Assembly (NCBI RefSeq): GCF_001468485.1
Contig: NZ_LODI01000014.1
Span: 2,067-66,066 of the forward strand
Direction: 5' to 3'
Source of the DNA: Pseudoalteromonas sp. H71
GTDB taxonomy: Bacteria > Pseudomonadota > Gammaproteobacteria > Enterobacterales > Alteromonadaceae
DNA length: 64,000 nucleotides
Shown here: positions 55,016 to 64,000 of the stretch, one piece after another
Position numbering within the stretch: the first letter of the stretch is position 1
Layout of the letters: every line of letters begins with the position of its first letter
The notes under the pieces: model-generated
Told to the model about the DNA's origin: nothing
Seen by the model: only the letters and a program-made list of their open reading frames with translations
Database searches by the model: none
Program-made: the position numbers and the translations under genes

Positions 55016-56560
55016 ATGACTGAACATAAAAAACCACTGGTATTAATGATTTTAGACGGTTGGGGATATCGTGAAGACGAGCAAAGCAACGCAATACTCG
55101 CTGCAAACACCCCAGTATTAGACGATTTATGGGCGACTCGCCCTCGCACGTTAATTTCAGCGTCTGGTTTTGATGTAGGTCTCCCTGATGGACAAATGGG
55201 TAACTCTGAGGTTGGGCACGTAAACTTAGGGGCTGGTCGTATCGTGTATCAAGACTTTACTCGGATCACCAAAGCGATAAATGACGGTGAATTTGACTCA
55301 ACCCCTGCACTTGTTGAAAATATTGATAAAGCAGTAAACGCTGGTAAAGCTGTTCATGTTATGGGGCTATTGAGCCCGGGTGGCGTTCATAGCCATGAAG
55401 ACCATATTGTTGCAACCATAGAGTTAGCTGCAAAACGCGGTGCTAAGGAACTCTATTTTCATGCATTTTTAGATGGTCGTGATACACCACCGCGCAGTGC
55501 CAAAGCATCTATTGAGCGTATAGAATCGTTATTCGCAAAACTTAATTGTGGACGATTAGCAACACTCGTTGGTCGTTATTATGCAATGGATAGAGATAAC
55601 CGCTGGAATCGTGTAGAAAAAGCCTATGATGTAATGACCTCTGGCATTGGAGAATTTAACTACGCCAATGGCGTAAACGCATTAAATGCAGCGTATGAGC
55701 GCGATGAAAACGACGAGTTTGTTGCTCCTACAACTATTACACCAGAAGGTACCGAAGCGGCGCAGATTAATGATGGCGACACCGTTATTTTTGCAAACTT
55801 TAGGGCAGACCGAGCACGTGAAATTACACGCGCCTTTGTAGAGCCTGAGTTTGACGGCTTTACCAAGAAAAAATCTCCGGCTCTTAGCGCATTTGTCATG
55901 ATGACAGAATATGCGGCCGATATAAACGCACCCGTTGCATTTGGCCCAACTCCTCTTACTAACGTATTAGGGGAATGGCTTGAAAAGCAAGGTAAAACGC
56001 AATTACGTATTTCTGAAACAGAAAAATACGCACACGTTACCTTCTTTTTTAGTGGCGGACGAGAAGACGAATTTGAAGGTGAAACGCGTGAATTAATCCC
56101 TTCACCACAAGTAGCAACCTACGATTTACAACCTGAAATGAACTCAGAAATGCTGACCGACAAACTCGTAGAAGCTATTAAAAGTGGGAAATACGACGCC
56201 ATTATATGTAACTACCCTAATGGCGATATGGTTGGCCACTCAGGTGTATTTGATGCCGCCGTAAAAGCCTGTGAAGCCGTTGACGCATGTATTGGCCGTG
56301 TAGTTGATGCATTAAATGAATTTGGCGGTGAAGCGCTGATCACGGCCGATCATGGTAATGCAGAACAAATGGCTAACCTTAAAACGGGCCAAGCACATAC
56401 CGCGCATACAAGTGAACCGGTGCCATTTATTTATGTTGGTCGCGATGCTACACCATCAGAGGGTAAAGCATTAAGTGATGTTGCCCCTACTATGCTGCAC
56501 TTAATGGGCATGGAGCAGCCAAGTGAAATGACTGGCACGCCCATCATGACGTTGAAATAA
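55016..56560 (+). CDS. gpmI: 2,3-bisphosphoglycerate-independent phosphoglycerate mutase
   Basis: GpmI interconverts 3- and 2-phosphoglycerate with two metal ions. The 514-residue protein shows [10 protein letters not shown], the phosphoserine motif [32 protein letters not shown] and [11 protein letters not shown], covering both metal-binding halves of the alkaline-phosphatase-like fold. ATG 55016 is preferred because AGGAG lies 5 bp before it. It leads a unit with envC. Confidence 0.97.
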   Translation: MTEHKKPLVLMILDGWGYREDEQSNAILAANTPVLDDLWATRPRTLISASGFDVGLPDGQMGNSEVGHVNLGAGRIVYQDFTRITKAINDGEFDSTPALVENIDKAVNAGKAVHVMGLLSPGGVHSHEDHIVATIELAAKRGAKELYFHAFLDGRDTPPRSAKASIERIESLFAKLNCGRLATLVGRYYAMDRDNRWNRVEKAYDVMTSGIGEFNYANGVNALNAAYERDENDEFVAPTTITPEGTEAAQINDGDTVIFANFRADRAREITRAFVEPEFDGFTKKKSPALSAFVMMTEYAADINAPVAFGPTPLTNVLGEWLEKQGKTQLRISETEKYAHVTFFFSGGREDEFEGETRELIPSPQVATYDLQPEMNSEMLTDKLVEAIKSGKYDAIICNYPNGDMVGHSGVFDAAVKACEAVDACIGRVVDALNEFGGEALITADHGNAEQMANLKTGQAHTAHTSEPVPFIYVGRDATPSEGKALSDVAPTMLHLMGMEQPSEMTGTPIMTLK

Positions 56561-56563
56561 CCC

Positions 56564-57703
56564 ATGATTAAACGTGTTAACCGATACTTTAAGTGCGGCT
56601 TAATACTCGCCTCATTGGTGACTGCATCAGCAGTTGCCAATGAAGATCGCACTAAAAAAGATCTCTCGCAGGTGAAACAAGCACTTGAACAAAGCCAATC
56701 TGAGTATAATCAACAACGAAAAAAAATATCTCAACTTCAAAAAAACCTTAAAAGCCATGAGCTTGAAATAGCTAAAAACGCTAAAGCACTCAACATGGCT
56801 GAGCAGTCTGTTAAAGAAACCCAGCAACAGCAAAATCAACAACAAAAAAAAGCTGATGAGCTAGATAAAAAACATATCGAATTTCAACGTATTTTAGGGG
56901 CGCAGTTAAAAAGTGCTTACATGGCAGGTGGTGATGACTACTCTAAAATGTTACTGAATCAAGAAAACACAGCGCAATTTGAGCGCACACTGAGCTATTA
57001 TAATTACCTCAACAAAGCACGAATTGAACAGATAGAAGAATTAAAAGAACTTAAACAACAAATCACGTTAAACCAAATTGCCCTAAATAAAACAAAAGAA
57101 AAGCTATTCGCTTTGTACGATGAGCAAAAAAGACGTCAAACAGCCTTAGTAAATGCACAAAGTGAACGCCAGGCAAACCTCAGGAACCTCCAAGCTCAGC
57201 TTACAAGTACTAAAAGCTCAATCGATTATTTAAAAGAAAATCAGCAAATATTGGTTACCACTATTGAAGAACTTGAAAAAGAAAAAACAGAAAAAATAGA
57301 ATTACTTGGTCTTAATAAAAATAAAGGGAAATTAAACTGGCCGAGTAAAGGGAAATTACAGCACACATTTGGCCAACGAAAGCATGGCGGCATTGACTGG
57401 AAAGGCGTGCTTATAGGTGCAAAAGAAGGTACCAATGTAAATAGTGTCCACAATGGGCAAGTTGTATTTGCAGATTGGTTAAAAGGTTATGGCTGGGTAA
57501 TTGTAGTCGATCATGGTGAAGGCTTTATGAGCTTGTATGGCCATGCCCAAACGCTACTAAGAGACGTAGGTGACATGGTACGACAAGGTGAAACATTAGC
57601 GTTGGTTGGTCAAAGCGGCGGGCAGGCAAGTTCTGGTCTATACTTTGAAATACGACACAAAGGACGCGCAGTAAATCCCGTAAAATGGTGCAGACGAATT
57701 TAA
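56564..57703 (+). CDS. envC: Murein hydrolase activator EnvC
   Basis: EnvC is recruited by FtsEX and activates the amidases AmiA and AmiB at the septum. The 379-residue exported protein has a signal peptide (about 1-25), long coiled coils (about 25-245, Gln/Lys/Glu-rich) and a C-terminal LytM domain (about 265-375). The LytM metal site is incomplete: HGGID remains, but the usual LHFE is LYFE, so it should be a non-catalytic activator, as in E. coli. Its partners ftsE and ftsX lie 4-6 kb away in this window. Confidence 0.95.
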   Translation: MIKRVNRYFKCGLILASLVTASAVANEDRTKKDLSQVKQALEQSQSEYNQQRKKISQLQKNLKSHELEIAKNAKALNMAEQSVKETQQQQNQQQKKADELDKKHIEFQRILGAQLKSAYMAGGDDYSKMLLNQENTAQFERTLSYYNYLNKARIEQIEELKELKQQITLNQIALNKTKEKLFALYDEQKRRQTALVNAQSERQANLRNLQAQLTSTKSSIDYLKENQQILVTTIEELEKEKTEKIELLGLNKNKGKLNWPSKGKLQHTFGQRKHGGIDWKGVLIGAKEGTNVNSVHNGQVVFADWLKGYGWVIVVDHGEGFMSLYGHAQTLLRDVGDMVRQGETLALVGQSGGQASSGLYFEIRHKGRAVNPVKWCRRI

Positions 57704-57737
57704 TTGACTAAACCGCTGCTCCGCTGAGGAGCAGCTG

Positions 57738-58985
57738 ATGAAAAACAATAATGTAATACCCGCATTTAAAAAAGCAGGCTATGTTTCCAGCCTGCTTTTA
57801 TTCACTTTTATTTTAGTATTTAACAGTGCACTCGCAAGCTCAGTAAAAAATCTAAAAAGCCAACAAATCGATGAAATTTTATTTAACATACACGCTTATT
57901 ATGTTGACGATTTAGATCTACAAAACAGCCATTATGTACAATACAACAACAAACAATTTGAGCGCTTATACTCAAAGCTAGACCCCTACTCTAAATACTT
58001 AAATCAACACGAGTTAGACGCCTTATTTGACAATACCAATGGCCGCTACACAGGCATTGGTATTGAGGTTAAAAAAGTTAATAAAGATATAAAAATTGTC
58101 AATGTGGTGAGTAACTCTCCAGCCAAAAAAGCCGGAATATTAGCAAACGATATTATTGTAAGTGTTAATCAAGAGGCGGTAAGCACTCTTGGCGTTGAAG
58201 AGGTAGCCGCTTTAATAAAAAAAAATCAATTTACAACGATTAACCTCACTGTTAGGCGCAATGAAAGCCCAGACCTTGTGTCGTTTAACGTAGCTCGTAC
58301 GCAAATACAACTAGAAAGTGTAACCAGTAAAATTTTAGAGTCAGGCATTGGCTACTTAGCTATCAATAGTTTTTCTAATCACACGCTACATGAAGTAGCA
58401 CTGCAAATTGCAGCAATGCAAAATAATTACGATTCCCCATTATTAGGACTTGTTATTGATTTACGTGATAACCCGGGGGGCACGTTAAAAAGTGCGATTG
58501 CTGTCTCGGATCTCTTTTTACAAAGTGGAATAATAGTTACAACTAAGGGCCGATACTTTGACGCTAACCAGGCTTTTTATGCTAAACGGGGCGACATACT
58601 CAAAGGCACCCCAATTGTTGTACTTATTAACGAAAACTCAGCTTCTGCGGCCGAAATTTTAGCCGGTGCCTTAAAAGATAACCACAGAGCAAAAGTGGTT
58701 GGAAGCCAATCGTTTGGGAAAGGGTCGGTGCAATCACTTATACCGTTAGGGGATGGTAACACCGCATTAAAGCTCACCACCGCAAAGTATTTTACCCCTT
58801 CTGGTAAATCAATTGATGGCGTTGGAATAACACCCGATGTGACGATTAATCAAACAATACTTCCACAAAACAATAAAGCCGTTATAATAAAAAATGAGCA
58901 AGCAAAAAATAACCAAAACCAGCTTGTTAATACCTTAGCTGATTTACAATTAGTTAAAGCGAAACAATTACTCAGCATGCAGTAA
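57738..58985 (+). CDS. C-terminal processing peptidase (S41, CtpA-like)
   Basis: The 415-residue exported serine protease has a signal peptide (about 1-34), a PDZ domain (about 95-185, GIGIEVKKVNKDIKIVNVV) and the S41 catalytic domain with the nucleophile Ser in INENSASAAEI and the general-base Lys in SQSFGKGSVQ. Such enzymes trim the C-termini of periplasmic proteins, including cell-wall hydrolases, which fits the place next to envC. GAGGAG precedes the start. Confidence 0.93.
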   Translation: MKNNNVIPAFKKAGYVSSLLLFTFILVFNSALASSVKNLKSQQIDEILFNIHAYYVDDLDLQNSHYVQYNNKQFERLYSKLDPYSKYLNQHELDALFDNTNGRYTGIGIEVKKVNKDIKIVNVVSNSPAKKAGILANDIIVSVNQEAVSTLGVEEVAALIKKNQFTTINLTVRRNESPDLVSFNVARTQIQLESVTSKILESGIGYLAINSFSNHTLHEVALQIAAMQNNYDSPLLGLVIDLRDNPGGTLKSAIAVSDLFLQSGIIVTTKGRYFDANQAFYAKRGDILKGTPIVVLINENSASAAEILAGALKDNHRAKVVGSQSFGKGSVQSLIPLGDGNTALKLTTAKYFTPSGKSIDGVGITPDVTINQTILPQNNKAVIIKNEQAKNNQNQLVNTLADLQLVKAKQLLSMQ

Positions 58986-59034
58986 CAGTTAAATTCTGGC
59001 ATTTACTGAGAAAAAGATAATAAAAATTATAAAC

Positions 59035-59817
59035 GTGAATACTATTAACAAAAACATACGAATGTGGCTTTTTATCAGCATATGTATTGCTTGCTTTAGC
59101 GCTAACGCCAACGCTAAACAAATAGCGATAGTCATTGATGATATAGGCTACCACCAAAGAGACTTAGAGTTTTTAACCTTACCTGGGCAATTGACCTATT
59201 CAATTTTGCCCCACACACCCTATTCACAAATTTTTGCAACACGTGCTAGCAAAGCAAATAAAGAGTTACTTTTACATGTGCCTATGCAGGCGCTAAACGG
59301 CAAAGCGCTTGGGCCAGGTGCGCTAACCCTTGATATGGACAAAGCTCAACTACAACAAACCCTAGGAACAGCACTAGCAAGTTTGCCGCAGGTCAGAGGC
59401 GTGAATAATCACATGGGCTCGGCATTAACTCAGCAAAGCCAAGCCATGAAATGGACAATGGAAGTACTAAAAAAGCGTCAGTTATACTTTTTAGATAGCC
59501 GGACAACAGGCCAAAGCCAAGCACAAAATGCCGCCAATTTTTTTGGGGTCGAAAATGTTAGTCGTCATGTTTTTTTAGACAACATAACAACTACAGATCA
59601 GCTTCAGCTTAGGCTCGATGAACTAAAACAAAAAGCAACTAAACACAACTTTGCTATTGCCATTGCCCACCCCTACCCAGAGACGATAGATTTTTTGCGT
59701 AAAGCACTGCCAGAGCTGAGCCAACAAGGCTATGAATTAGTGCCAGTTTCTCAGTTAGTACAACGCAAATACATTCAGTTAGCGCAGGCTCAAGGAAAAA
59801 CAATTAGCGCGCGATAA
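59035..59817 (+). CDS. Divergent polysaccharide deacetylase family protein (YibQ-like)
   Basis: The 260-residue protein has a signal peptide (about 1-27) and a NodB-like TIM-barrel related domain with IAIVIDDIGYHQRD, ILPHTPYS, LHVPMQA and NNHMGSALT. It belongs to the divergent polysaccharide deacetylase family that follows envC in many gammaproteobacteria; activity is not established. The start appears to be GTG 59035 with a weak ribosome-binding site, so the true start could be the ATG at 59062. Confidence 0.88.
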   Translation: MNTINKNIRMWLFISICIACFSANANAKQIAIVIDDIGYHQRDLEFLTLPGQLTYSILPHTPYSQIFATRASKANKELLLHVPMQALNGKALGPGALTLDMDKAQLQQTLGTALASLPQVRGVNNHMGSALTQQSQAMKWTMEVLKKRQLYFLDSRTTGQSQAQNAANFFGVENVSRHVFLDNITTTDQLQLRLDELKQKATKHNFAIAIAHPYPETIDFLRKALPELSQQGYELVPVSQLVQRKYIQLAQAQGKTISAR

Positions 59818-59852
59818 TTAAATCAAATAAGGTATTTGTCTCTTATGCTTTA

Positions 59853-59998
59853 TAATACCCATCCGCAATGATACTTAATCATTTTGCGGAACTAAATGTG
59901 TCGCTAACTGCGTGAAAAAATTCTCATTTAGAACAAATAAATAGCAATTTTTCTGCCTAGCTATCAACACGTTTTCCGGCCCCATAAGTGAATAGGCA
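59853..59998 (-). repeat. Dispersed repeat, copy 2
   Basis: Reverse complement of the repeat at 11951-12100, sharing TTGATAGCTAGGCA, GCTATTTA, TCTAAATGA, TAGCGACAC and CCGCAAAATGATTAAGTAT with small differences. It fills most of the gap between the YibQ-like gene and the rpoH terminator. Confidence 0.8.
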
Positions 59999-60028
59999 TG
60001 ATATTTGTGTACATTATTAATTTTCAAC

Positions 60029-60063
60029 AAAAAAGCCCTGCATTTTCATGCAGGGCTTTTAAA
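60029..60063 (-). terminator. Terminator of rpoH
   Basis: AAAAGCCCTGCAT and ATGCAGGGCTTTT form a 13-bp stem with a 4-base loop between convergent genes. Confidence 0.92.
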
Positions 60064-60084
60064 ATGTTACGCTTTTAGAACGTA

Positions 60085-60948
60085 TCAACTCATAGCGCTT
60101 TGAAGCTTTTTCATTGCTGTTTTTTCAAGCTGACGAACACGCTCAGCTGATACGCTGTATTTCTCAGCAAGCTCTTGCAGTGTTGCTTTATCGTCTGACA
60201 ACCAACGAGCACTAACTATATCTTGTGAACGCTCATCAAGTGTTTTAAGTGCGCTGAACAAACGAGTATGTGATTGTTCTTGCCATTGCTGTTGTTCAAT
60301 GTCATCTGCTAAATCAGCAGAACCATCTGTTAAATATTGTACCGGTGAATAAGTGCTTGTTGGGGCGTCATCGTTATCGTCACCCGTTAAATCAAACCCC
60401 ATATCTTGACCGCTCATGCGAGATTCCATTTCACGCACTTCTTTTTCACTTACACCCAGCTCACTAGCAACCGTGCTAACCTCTGCTTGGTTAAACCAGC
60501 CTAGACGCTTTTTATTTTTACGAAGATTAAAAAATAATTTACGCTGTGCTTTAGTTGTAGCTACTTTAACAATACGCCAATTCTTCAGAACAAATTCGTG
60601 TATTTCAGCTTTAATCCAGTGCACTGCAAATGAGACTAAACGAACACCCACGCTTGGGTCGAAACGTTTAACCGCTTTCATCAGGCCTATATTACCTTCT
60701 TGAATAAGGTCAGCTTGTGGTAAACCGTATCCCGAGTAGCTTTTTGCTATATGCGCTACAAAACGTAAATGCGACATAATGAGTTGCTTTGCAGCACTAA
60801 GATCGCCTTCTTCCTGAAGCTTTTTAGCAAGTTCTTGCTCTTCTTCAACTTTAAGCATAGGTATAGTGCTCACCGCTTGAAGATAGCCATCCATGCTTGC
60901 GCTTTGTTGTCCAACTGTAAGTGCCATTGCGTATAAATCTTTACTCAT
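60085..60948 (-). CDS. rpoH: RNA polymerase heat-shock sigma factor RpoH (sigma-32)
   Basis: RpoH directs transcription of heat-shock genes. The 287-residue protein has sigma region 2 ([19 protein letters not shown] and [18 protein letters not shown]), the RpoH box [16 protein letters not shown] and a region 4.2 helix-turn-helix ([20 protein letters not shown]). It follows ftsYEX as in E. coli but after a 443-bp gap. A perfect CIRCE-type inverted repeat lies 34 bp upstream of the start codon, suggesting HrcA control of the sigma factor gene itself. Confidence 0.97.
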   Translation of the reverse strand: MSKDLYAMALTVGQQSASMDGYLQAVSTIPMLKVEEEQELAKKLQEEGDLSAAKQLIMSHLRFVAHIAKSYSGYGLPQADLIQEGNIGLMKAVKRFDPSVGVRLVSFAVHWIKAEIHEFVLKNWRIVKVATTKAQRKLFFNLRKNKKRLGWFNQAEVSTVASELGVSEKEVREMESRMSGQDMGFDLTGDDNDDAPTSTYSPVQYLTDGSADLADDIEQQQWQEQSHTRLFSALKTLDERSQDIVSARWLSDDKATLQELAEKYSVSAERVRQLEKTAMKKLQSAMS

Positions 60949-61391
60949 TTTTCACCTCGGTGATAAACATTTGAAACCATCTTAGCACTCTTTCTCTAAG
61001 AGTGCTAACCCCAATTTAAAACTTTTTTAAAGCATAAATCAAGCGGTTTTTTAGCGTTATTAAAGTCTACTATAAGCGACTGAATAAGCGATGAATTAAG
61101 GGATTGCAGGTGGTTAACGTGAGTTTTTCACCTTATTTACAATTCATGCCAAATATGGAGGGTAGTAGATAAATGTGACAGTTTATATAGAGGCTGTACA
61201 ACCCAACTAGTTAGCATACGCGCTAAGCACTGAGTTAGTTCACTTATATAAGTTTGTGTAGATGAGGAAGAGAGCAACACACTCATAAAGTTAAATGTCT
61301 ATTCAAAAAAGTTTCACTTTAAAGTGAATAAAACATCAATAGCATAACCTATATAGCTCGCTTAATTAGCAACGAGCTATGCAGGTACCTA
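60949..61391 (-). promoter_or_regulatory. ftsX-rpoH intergenic region
   Basis: Besides the CIRCE element, this 443-bp region has a 16-bp perfect palindrome (TTCACTTT/AAAGTGAA, 61313-61328) and an ATAGCTCG/CGAGCTAT inverted repeat (61353-61380) just after ftsX that lacks a T tract. One or more rpoH promoters must lie here. No small ORF is convincing. Confidence 0.5.
60982..61008 (-). promoter_or_regulatory. CIRCE element (HrcA operator) upstream of rpoH
   Basis: TTAGCACTC at 60982-60990 and GAGTGCTAA at 61000-61008 are separated by exactly 9 bp, identical to the CIRCE consensus bound by HrcA. It lies in the expected 5' untranslated region of rpoH. Confidence 0.88.
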
Positions 61392-62378
61392 TTACACTTT
61401 GTCTGGCTCTATTTCTTTAATGTATCTATTTACAGATAAGTAAGAGCCAACAAATCCCAAGCTTGTAGCAAGTAAAACCAAAAAGCCAAATTCGCTAAGC
61501 GTTAAACCAATGAGTAAAAAGTTAGTTTGATACACACCAGCCACGCTATTTACGGCTGAAGAAAGCCACCACATCATTAGCGCAACGGATATAAAAGCAA
61601 ACAATCCACCAATAACGCCATACCAAATACCGGTCCATAAAAATGGCGCGTGTATAAATGTATTTGTAGCACCTACAAGCTTCATTACTTGTATTTCTTC
61701 TTTTTTGTCCATGATAGATAAGCGAATAGTGTTACCTATTATGAGCGTTACAGACGTTAATAATAACAAGGTAATGGTTATTACACTTTCTTTTAGCAAG
61801 CCAAGTAGTGCATTTAAGCGCTCTAACCAGGCTATATCAAGCTTGCCAAAATCAACCTCACGCTCCGCTTCTAACTTAGTTAAAAGCACTTTTGCAGCAT
61901 TAGGCTGGCGGTGCCGCTTGGTGGGTGTGACTAGCACAACATCGGGTAATGGATTGCTATCTAGATATTCTAGCGCTTGCCCAAAACCTGACACTTCCTG
62001 AAACTCTTTTAATGCTTGCTGCTTAGAAATGAACGTTACGCTCTCTACTTCAGGGTATAAGGCTAAGCGCTTAACTAACGTTGCTGTTTCTTGTTCCGTC
62101 ATTGTTTGTTTTACAAATAACGATATTTCACTGGCCTCTTCAAAGCCACTGCTTACTTGCTGCACGTTTTTAACCACTAAGTAAAGTGTGGCAGGAAGCG
62201 TTAAGCTTAATCCAAGTACCGCAATTGTCATCATAGATGCCAGTGGTGTTCGCCACATTTCACCCAGACTATGAATCCCTTGACGGAAAATATTAACGAT
62301 AAAAAAATAGCCATTTGAAATAAATGATTTTTTTTGTTTTTCGTTTTTGTTTTGGCGGCTTTTAAACAATAAACTCAT
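61392..62378 (-). CDS. ftsX: Cell division protein FtsX
   Basis: FtsX is the membrane part of the FtsEX complex that signals through EnvC to septal amidases. The 328-residue protein has a long cytoplasmic N-terminus, a membrane segment near 52-72, a periplasmic domain (about 73-195) and three C-terminal membrane segments around LLLLTSVTLIIGNTIRLSIM and later. It overlaps ftsE by 4 bp (ATGA). Confidence 0.96.
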   Translation of the reverse strand: MSLLFKSRQNKNEKQKKSFISNGYFFIVNIFRQGIHSLGEMWRTPLASMMTIAVLGLSLTLPATLYLVVKNVQQVSSGFEEASEISLFVKQTMTEQETATLVKRLALYPEVESVTFISKQQALKEFQEVSGFGQALEYLDSNPLPDVVLVTPTKRHRQPNAAKVLLTKLEAEREVDFGKLDIAWLERLNALLGLLKESVITITLLLLTSVTLIIGNTIRLSIMDKKEEIQVMKLVGATNTFIHAPFLWTGIWYGVIGGLFAFISVALMMWWLSSAVNSVAGVYQTNFLLIGLTLSEFGFLVLLATSLGFVGSYLSVNRYIKEIEPDKV

Positions 62379-63052
62379 AATGCCCCCTGCGCTAATGGAT
62401 CTTCAAGCATTCTGCCATCCTTTAACGTTAAGCTCCTATACTTCATGCGCGCAACAAGCCCTAAGTCATGGGTAGCAATAAGTACGGTTGTGCCGTGTTT
62501 ATTAAAGTCTTCAAATAATTTAAGTATTTCCATAGACAGTTCAGGATCTAGGTTACCCGTTGGCTCATCAGCAAGTAAAATTGGCGGAGAATTAACAATA
62601 GCACGTGCAATACCAACTCGCTGTTGCTCACCACCTGACAACATAGATGGGTGACATTTAACCTTATCGATTAAACCCACTTTATCGAGCGCACCATGAA
62701 CACGCTTTGCAATTTGATTACGGTGAGTACCTTCAATGATCAACGGTAGCGCAACATTATCAAATACAGTGTATCGCTCTAGTAATCGATGATTTTGAAA
62801 AATAATACCAATATCTCGTCGTGCATAAGGAATTTGACGCGAATTAACTTTATTCAAATCAATACCATTAATAAACACATTACCGGCAGAAGGGCGTTCC
62901 ATTAAACTAATTAATTTTAAAAGCGTACTTTTACCTGCGCCACTGTGACCTGTTAAAAAGGCAAGTTCGCCGGGCTTGATATGAAAATTAACTTTTTCGA
63001 GGGCTCGATGCCCACCTGGATAGGTTTTACTTACTTGCTGAAAGTTTATCAT
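62375..63052 (-). CDS. ftsE: Cell division ATP-binding protein FtsE
   Basis: FtsE is the ATPase of FtsEX. The 225-residue protein has Walker A GHSGAGKSTLLK, the signature MLSGGEQQRVGIARAI, Walker B ILLADEPTGNLD and the H-loop IATHD. It lies between ftsY and ftsX in the conserved order. Confidence 0.97.
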   Translation of the reverse strand: MINFQQVSKTYPGGHRALEKVNFHIKPGELAFLTGHSGAGKSTLLKLISLMERPSAGNVFINGIDLNKVNSRQIPYARRDIGIIFQNHRLLERYTVFDNVALPLIIEGTHRNQIAKRVHGALDKVGLIDKVKCHPSMLSGGEQQRVGIARAIVNSPPILLADEPTGNLDPELSMEILKLFEDFNKHGTTVLIATHDLGLVARMKYRSLTLKDGRMLEDPLAQGAL

Positions 63053-63105
63053 TTTTTATTATGCCAACCTCATTAAAGTGTTAATGCAATTGGTATTCCT
63101 TGCAA

Positions 63106-63128
63106 TTAAAAAGGGAGCAAGCTCCCTT
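63106..63128 (-). terminator. Terminator of ftsY
   Basis: AAGGGAGC-AA-GCTCCCTT with a T-rich tail on the minus strand, 10 bp after the ftsY stop, implying that ftsE has its own promoter or depends on read-through. Confidence 0.75.
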
Positions 63129-63137
63129 CTTGGTAAA

Positions 63138-64000
63138 TTAAACGTCGTCCTCATCTTGGCTAAATAATGCATCAATAAAGTCATCGCTCTTGAAAGAACG
63201 TAAATCATCAATACCTTCACCAACACCAATATAACGAATTGGAATGTTAAACTTATCCGCTACTGCAAAAATAACCCCACCTTTTGCTGTACCATCAAGT
63301 TTTGACAAAGTAATACCCGTTAAACCTACACATTGGTTAAACAAGTTTACTTGGCTAATCGCATTTTGCCCTGTGCCAGCATCTATTGTTAGCATAACTT
63401 CATGCGGTGCATCAGGATCTATTTTTTTCATTACGCGAGCTATTTTTTCAAGCTCTTGCATTAAATTATCTTTATTTTGCAGACGGCCAGCTGTATCAGC
63501 AATTAACACATCAACATTACGCGCCTTTGCAGCCTGAAAAGCATCAAATACCACCGATGCACTATCGGCTCCGGTGTGCTGTGCTATAACCGGGATGCTG
63601 TTACGCTCACCCCATACTTGAAGTTGCTCAACCGCAGCGGCTCTAAAAGTGTCGCCCGCAGCAAGCATGACCGACTTACCTTCATTTTGAAACTGTTTTG
63701 CCAACTTACCAATGGTCGTTGTTTTACCAACACCGTTTACACCTACCATTAAAATCACAAACGGTTTTTTTTCTGCGGGTATTATTAATGGCTGCTCAGC
63801 AGTCTTGAGCATGCTGGCCATCTCTTGCTTCATTAATTCATACAGTGCATCGCCGTCTTTCAGCTGCTTTCTATTTGCACCATCCGTTAATCTATCGATT
63901 AACTTCATGGTCGTATCAACACCTAAATCAGCCGTTAATAATTGAGTTTCCAGCTCTTCAAAAAGGTCATCGTCTATTTTTTTACCGCTAAAAATAGATG
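63138..64000 (-). CDS. ftsY: Signal recognition particle receptor FtsY (3' part, continues past window)
   Basis: FtsY is the SRP receptor GTPase that docks ribosome-nascent chains at the membrane. The frame stays open to position 64000, with upstream codons reading IFSGKKIDDDLFEELETQLL, the usual start of the N domain, so the apparent Met at 63908 is internal. The G domain shows GVNGVGKTTTIGKLA, DTFRAAAVEQL, DTAGR and TLSKLDGTAKGG. The N-terminal acidic domain is outside the window. Confidence 0.96.
   Translation of the reverse strand, partial: SIFSGKKIDDDLFEELETQLLTADLGVDTTMKLIDRLTDGANRKQLKDGDALYELMKQEMASMLKTAEQPLIIPAEKKPFVILMVGVNGVGKTTTIGKLAKQFQNEGKSVMLAAGDTFRAAAVEQLQVWGERNSIPVIAQHTGADSASVVFDAFQAAKARNVDVLIADTAGRLQNKDNLMQELEKIARVMKKIDPDAPHEVMLTIDAGTGQNAISQVNLFNQCVGLTGITLSKLDGTAKGGVIFAVADKFNIPIRYIGVGEGIDDLRSFKSDDFIDALFSQDEDDV

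Noticed and set aside
56564-57703. EnvC as an active LytM endopeptidase
   Set aside because: The HxH part of the metal site is altered (LYFE instead of LHFE), which fits a non-catalytic amidase activator.
63138-63908. Short ftsY starting at the internal Met
   Set aside because: The upstream in-frame codons encode the conserved FtsY N domain up to the window edge, so this Met is internal.

Overview
The window looks like a chromosome segment of a marine gammaproteobacterium of the order Alteromonadales, most likely Pseudoalteromonas. The basis is the AT-rich core with gammaproteobacterial gene order (coaBC-slmA, obgE-rpmA-rplU-ispB, pdhR-aceE-aceF-lpdA, ampE-ampD, nadC-pil-coaE-yacG, yibN-grxC-secB-gpsA, gpmI-envC-ctpA-yibQ, ftsY-ftsE-ftsX-rpoH) together with a secreted S8 protease carrying two C-terminal PPC domains. 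The genus is an inference from gene content; no 16S rRNA gene is present.

Positions 1 to about 8,390 are one end of an integrated mobile island. A translationally coupled minus-strand operon encodes a degenerate tyrosine-recombinase-fold protein, a complete large tyrosine recombinase, a small protein, a second tyrosine recombinase and an unknown 139-residue protein. A lipoprotein gene follows as possible cargo. The island interrupts the 3' end of a YhiN/HI0933-family flavoprotein gene exactly at its conserved GTEGYRT codons, and copies of an 11-bp motif flank the junction. The layout resembles Gamma-Mobile-Trio and strand-biased circularizing (SE) elements. The left end lies outside the window.

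From 9.7 to 24.7 kb the genes are mostly housekeeping: secreted subtilase, ribosomal proteins L33, L28, L27 and L21, RadC, CoaBC, SlmA, an S9 peptidase, DHFR, ObgE, IspB, malate dehydrogenase and ArgR. From 24.7 to 29.4 kb a DyP-type peroxidase sits in one operon with an FbpABC ferric-iron importer behind a Fur-box-like site. Positions 29.6-30.1 kb hold no protein gene. They carry a strong candidate for a CsrB/RsmZ-type RNA, with 23 GGA motifs, several in hairpin loops, a Rho-independent terminator and an upstream GacA/UvrY-like site.

From 30.1 to 38.6 kb lie tapT, a heptanucleotide repeat array and the pyruvate dehydrogenase genes with PdhR-type operators. From 38.6 to 47.2 kb are ampE, ampD, nadC and the type IV pilus genes in an unusual order (pilA-pilC-pilD-coaE-pilB-yacG); pilB has an apparent one-base frameshift near its 3' end. 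From 47.2 to 51 kb are cpxP-like, cpxR and cpxA genes with an array of helically phased CpxR half-sites, then a lysophospholipase-like hydrolase. The rest is a cation efflux pump, TrmL, GpsA, SecB, GrxC, a rhodanese, GpmI, EnvC, a C-terminal processing protease, YibQ, RpoH preceded by a perfect CIRCE-type inverted repeat, FtsX, FtsE and the 3' part of ftsY, which runs off the window.

No tRNA, rRNA, CRISPR array or insertion-sequence transposase was recognised. Functional calls rest on reading motifs by eye; no database search was possible.
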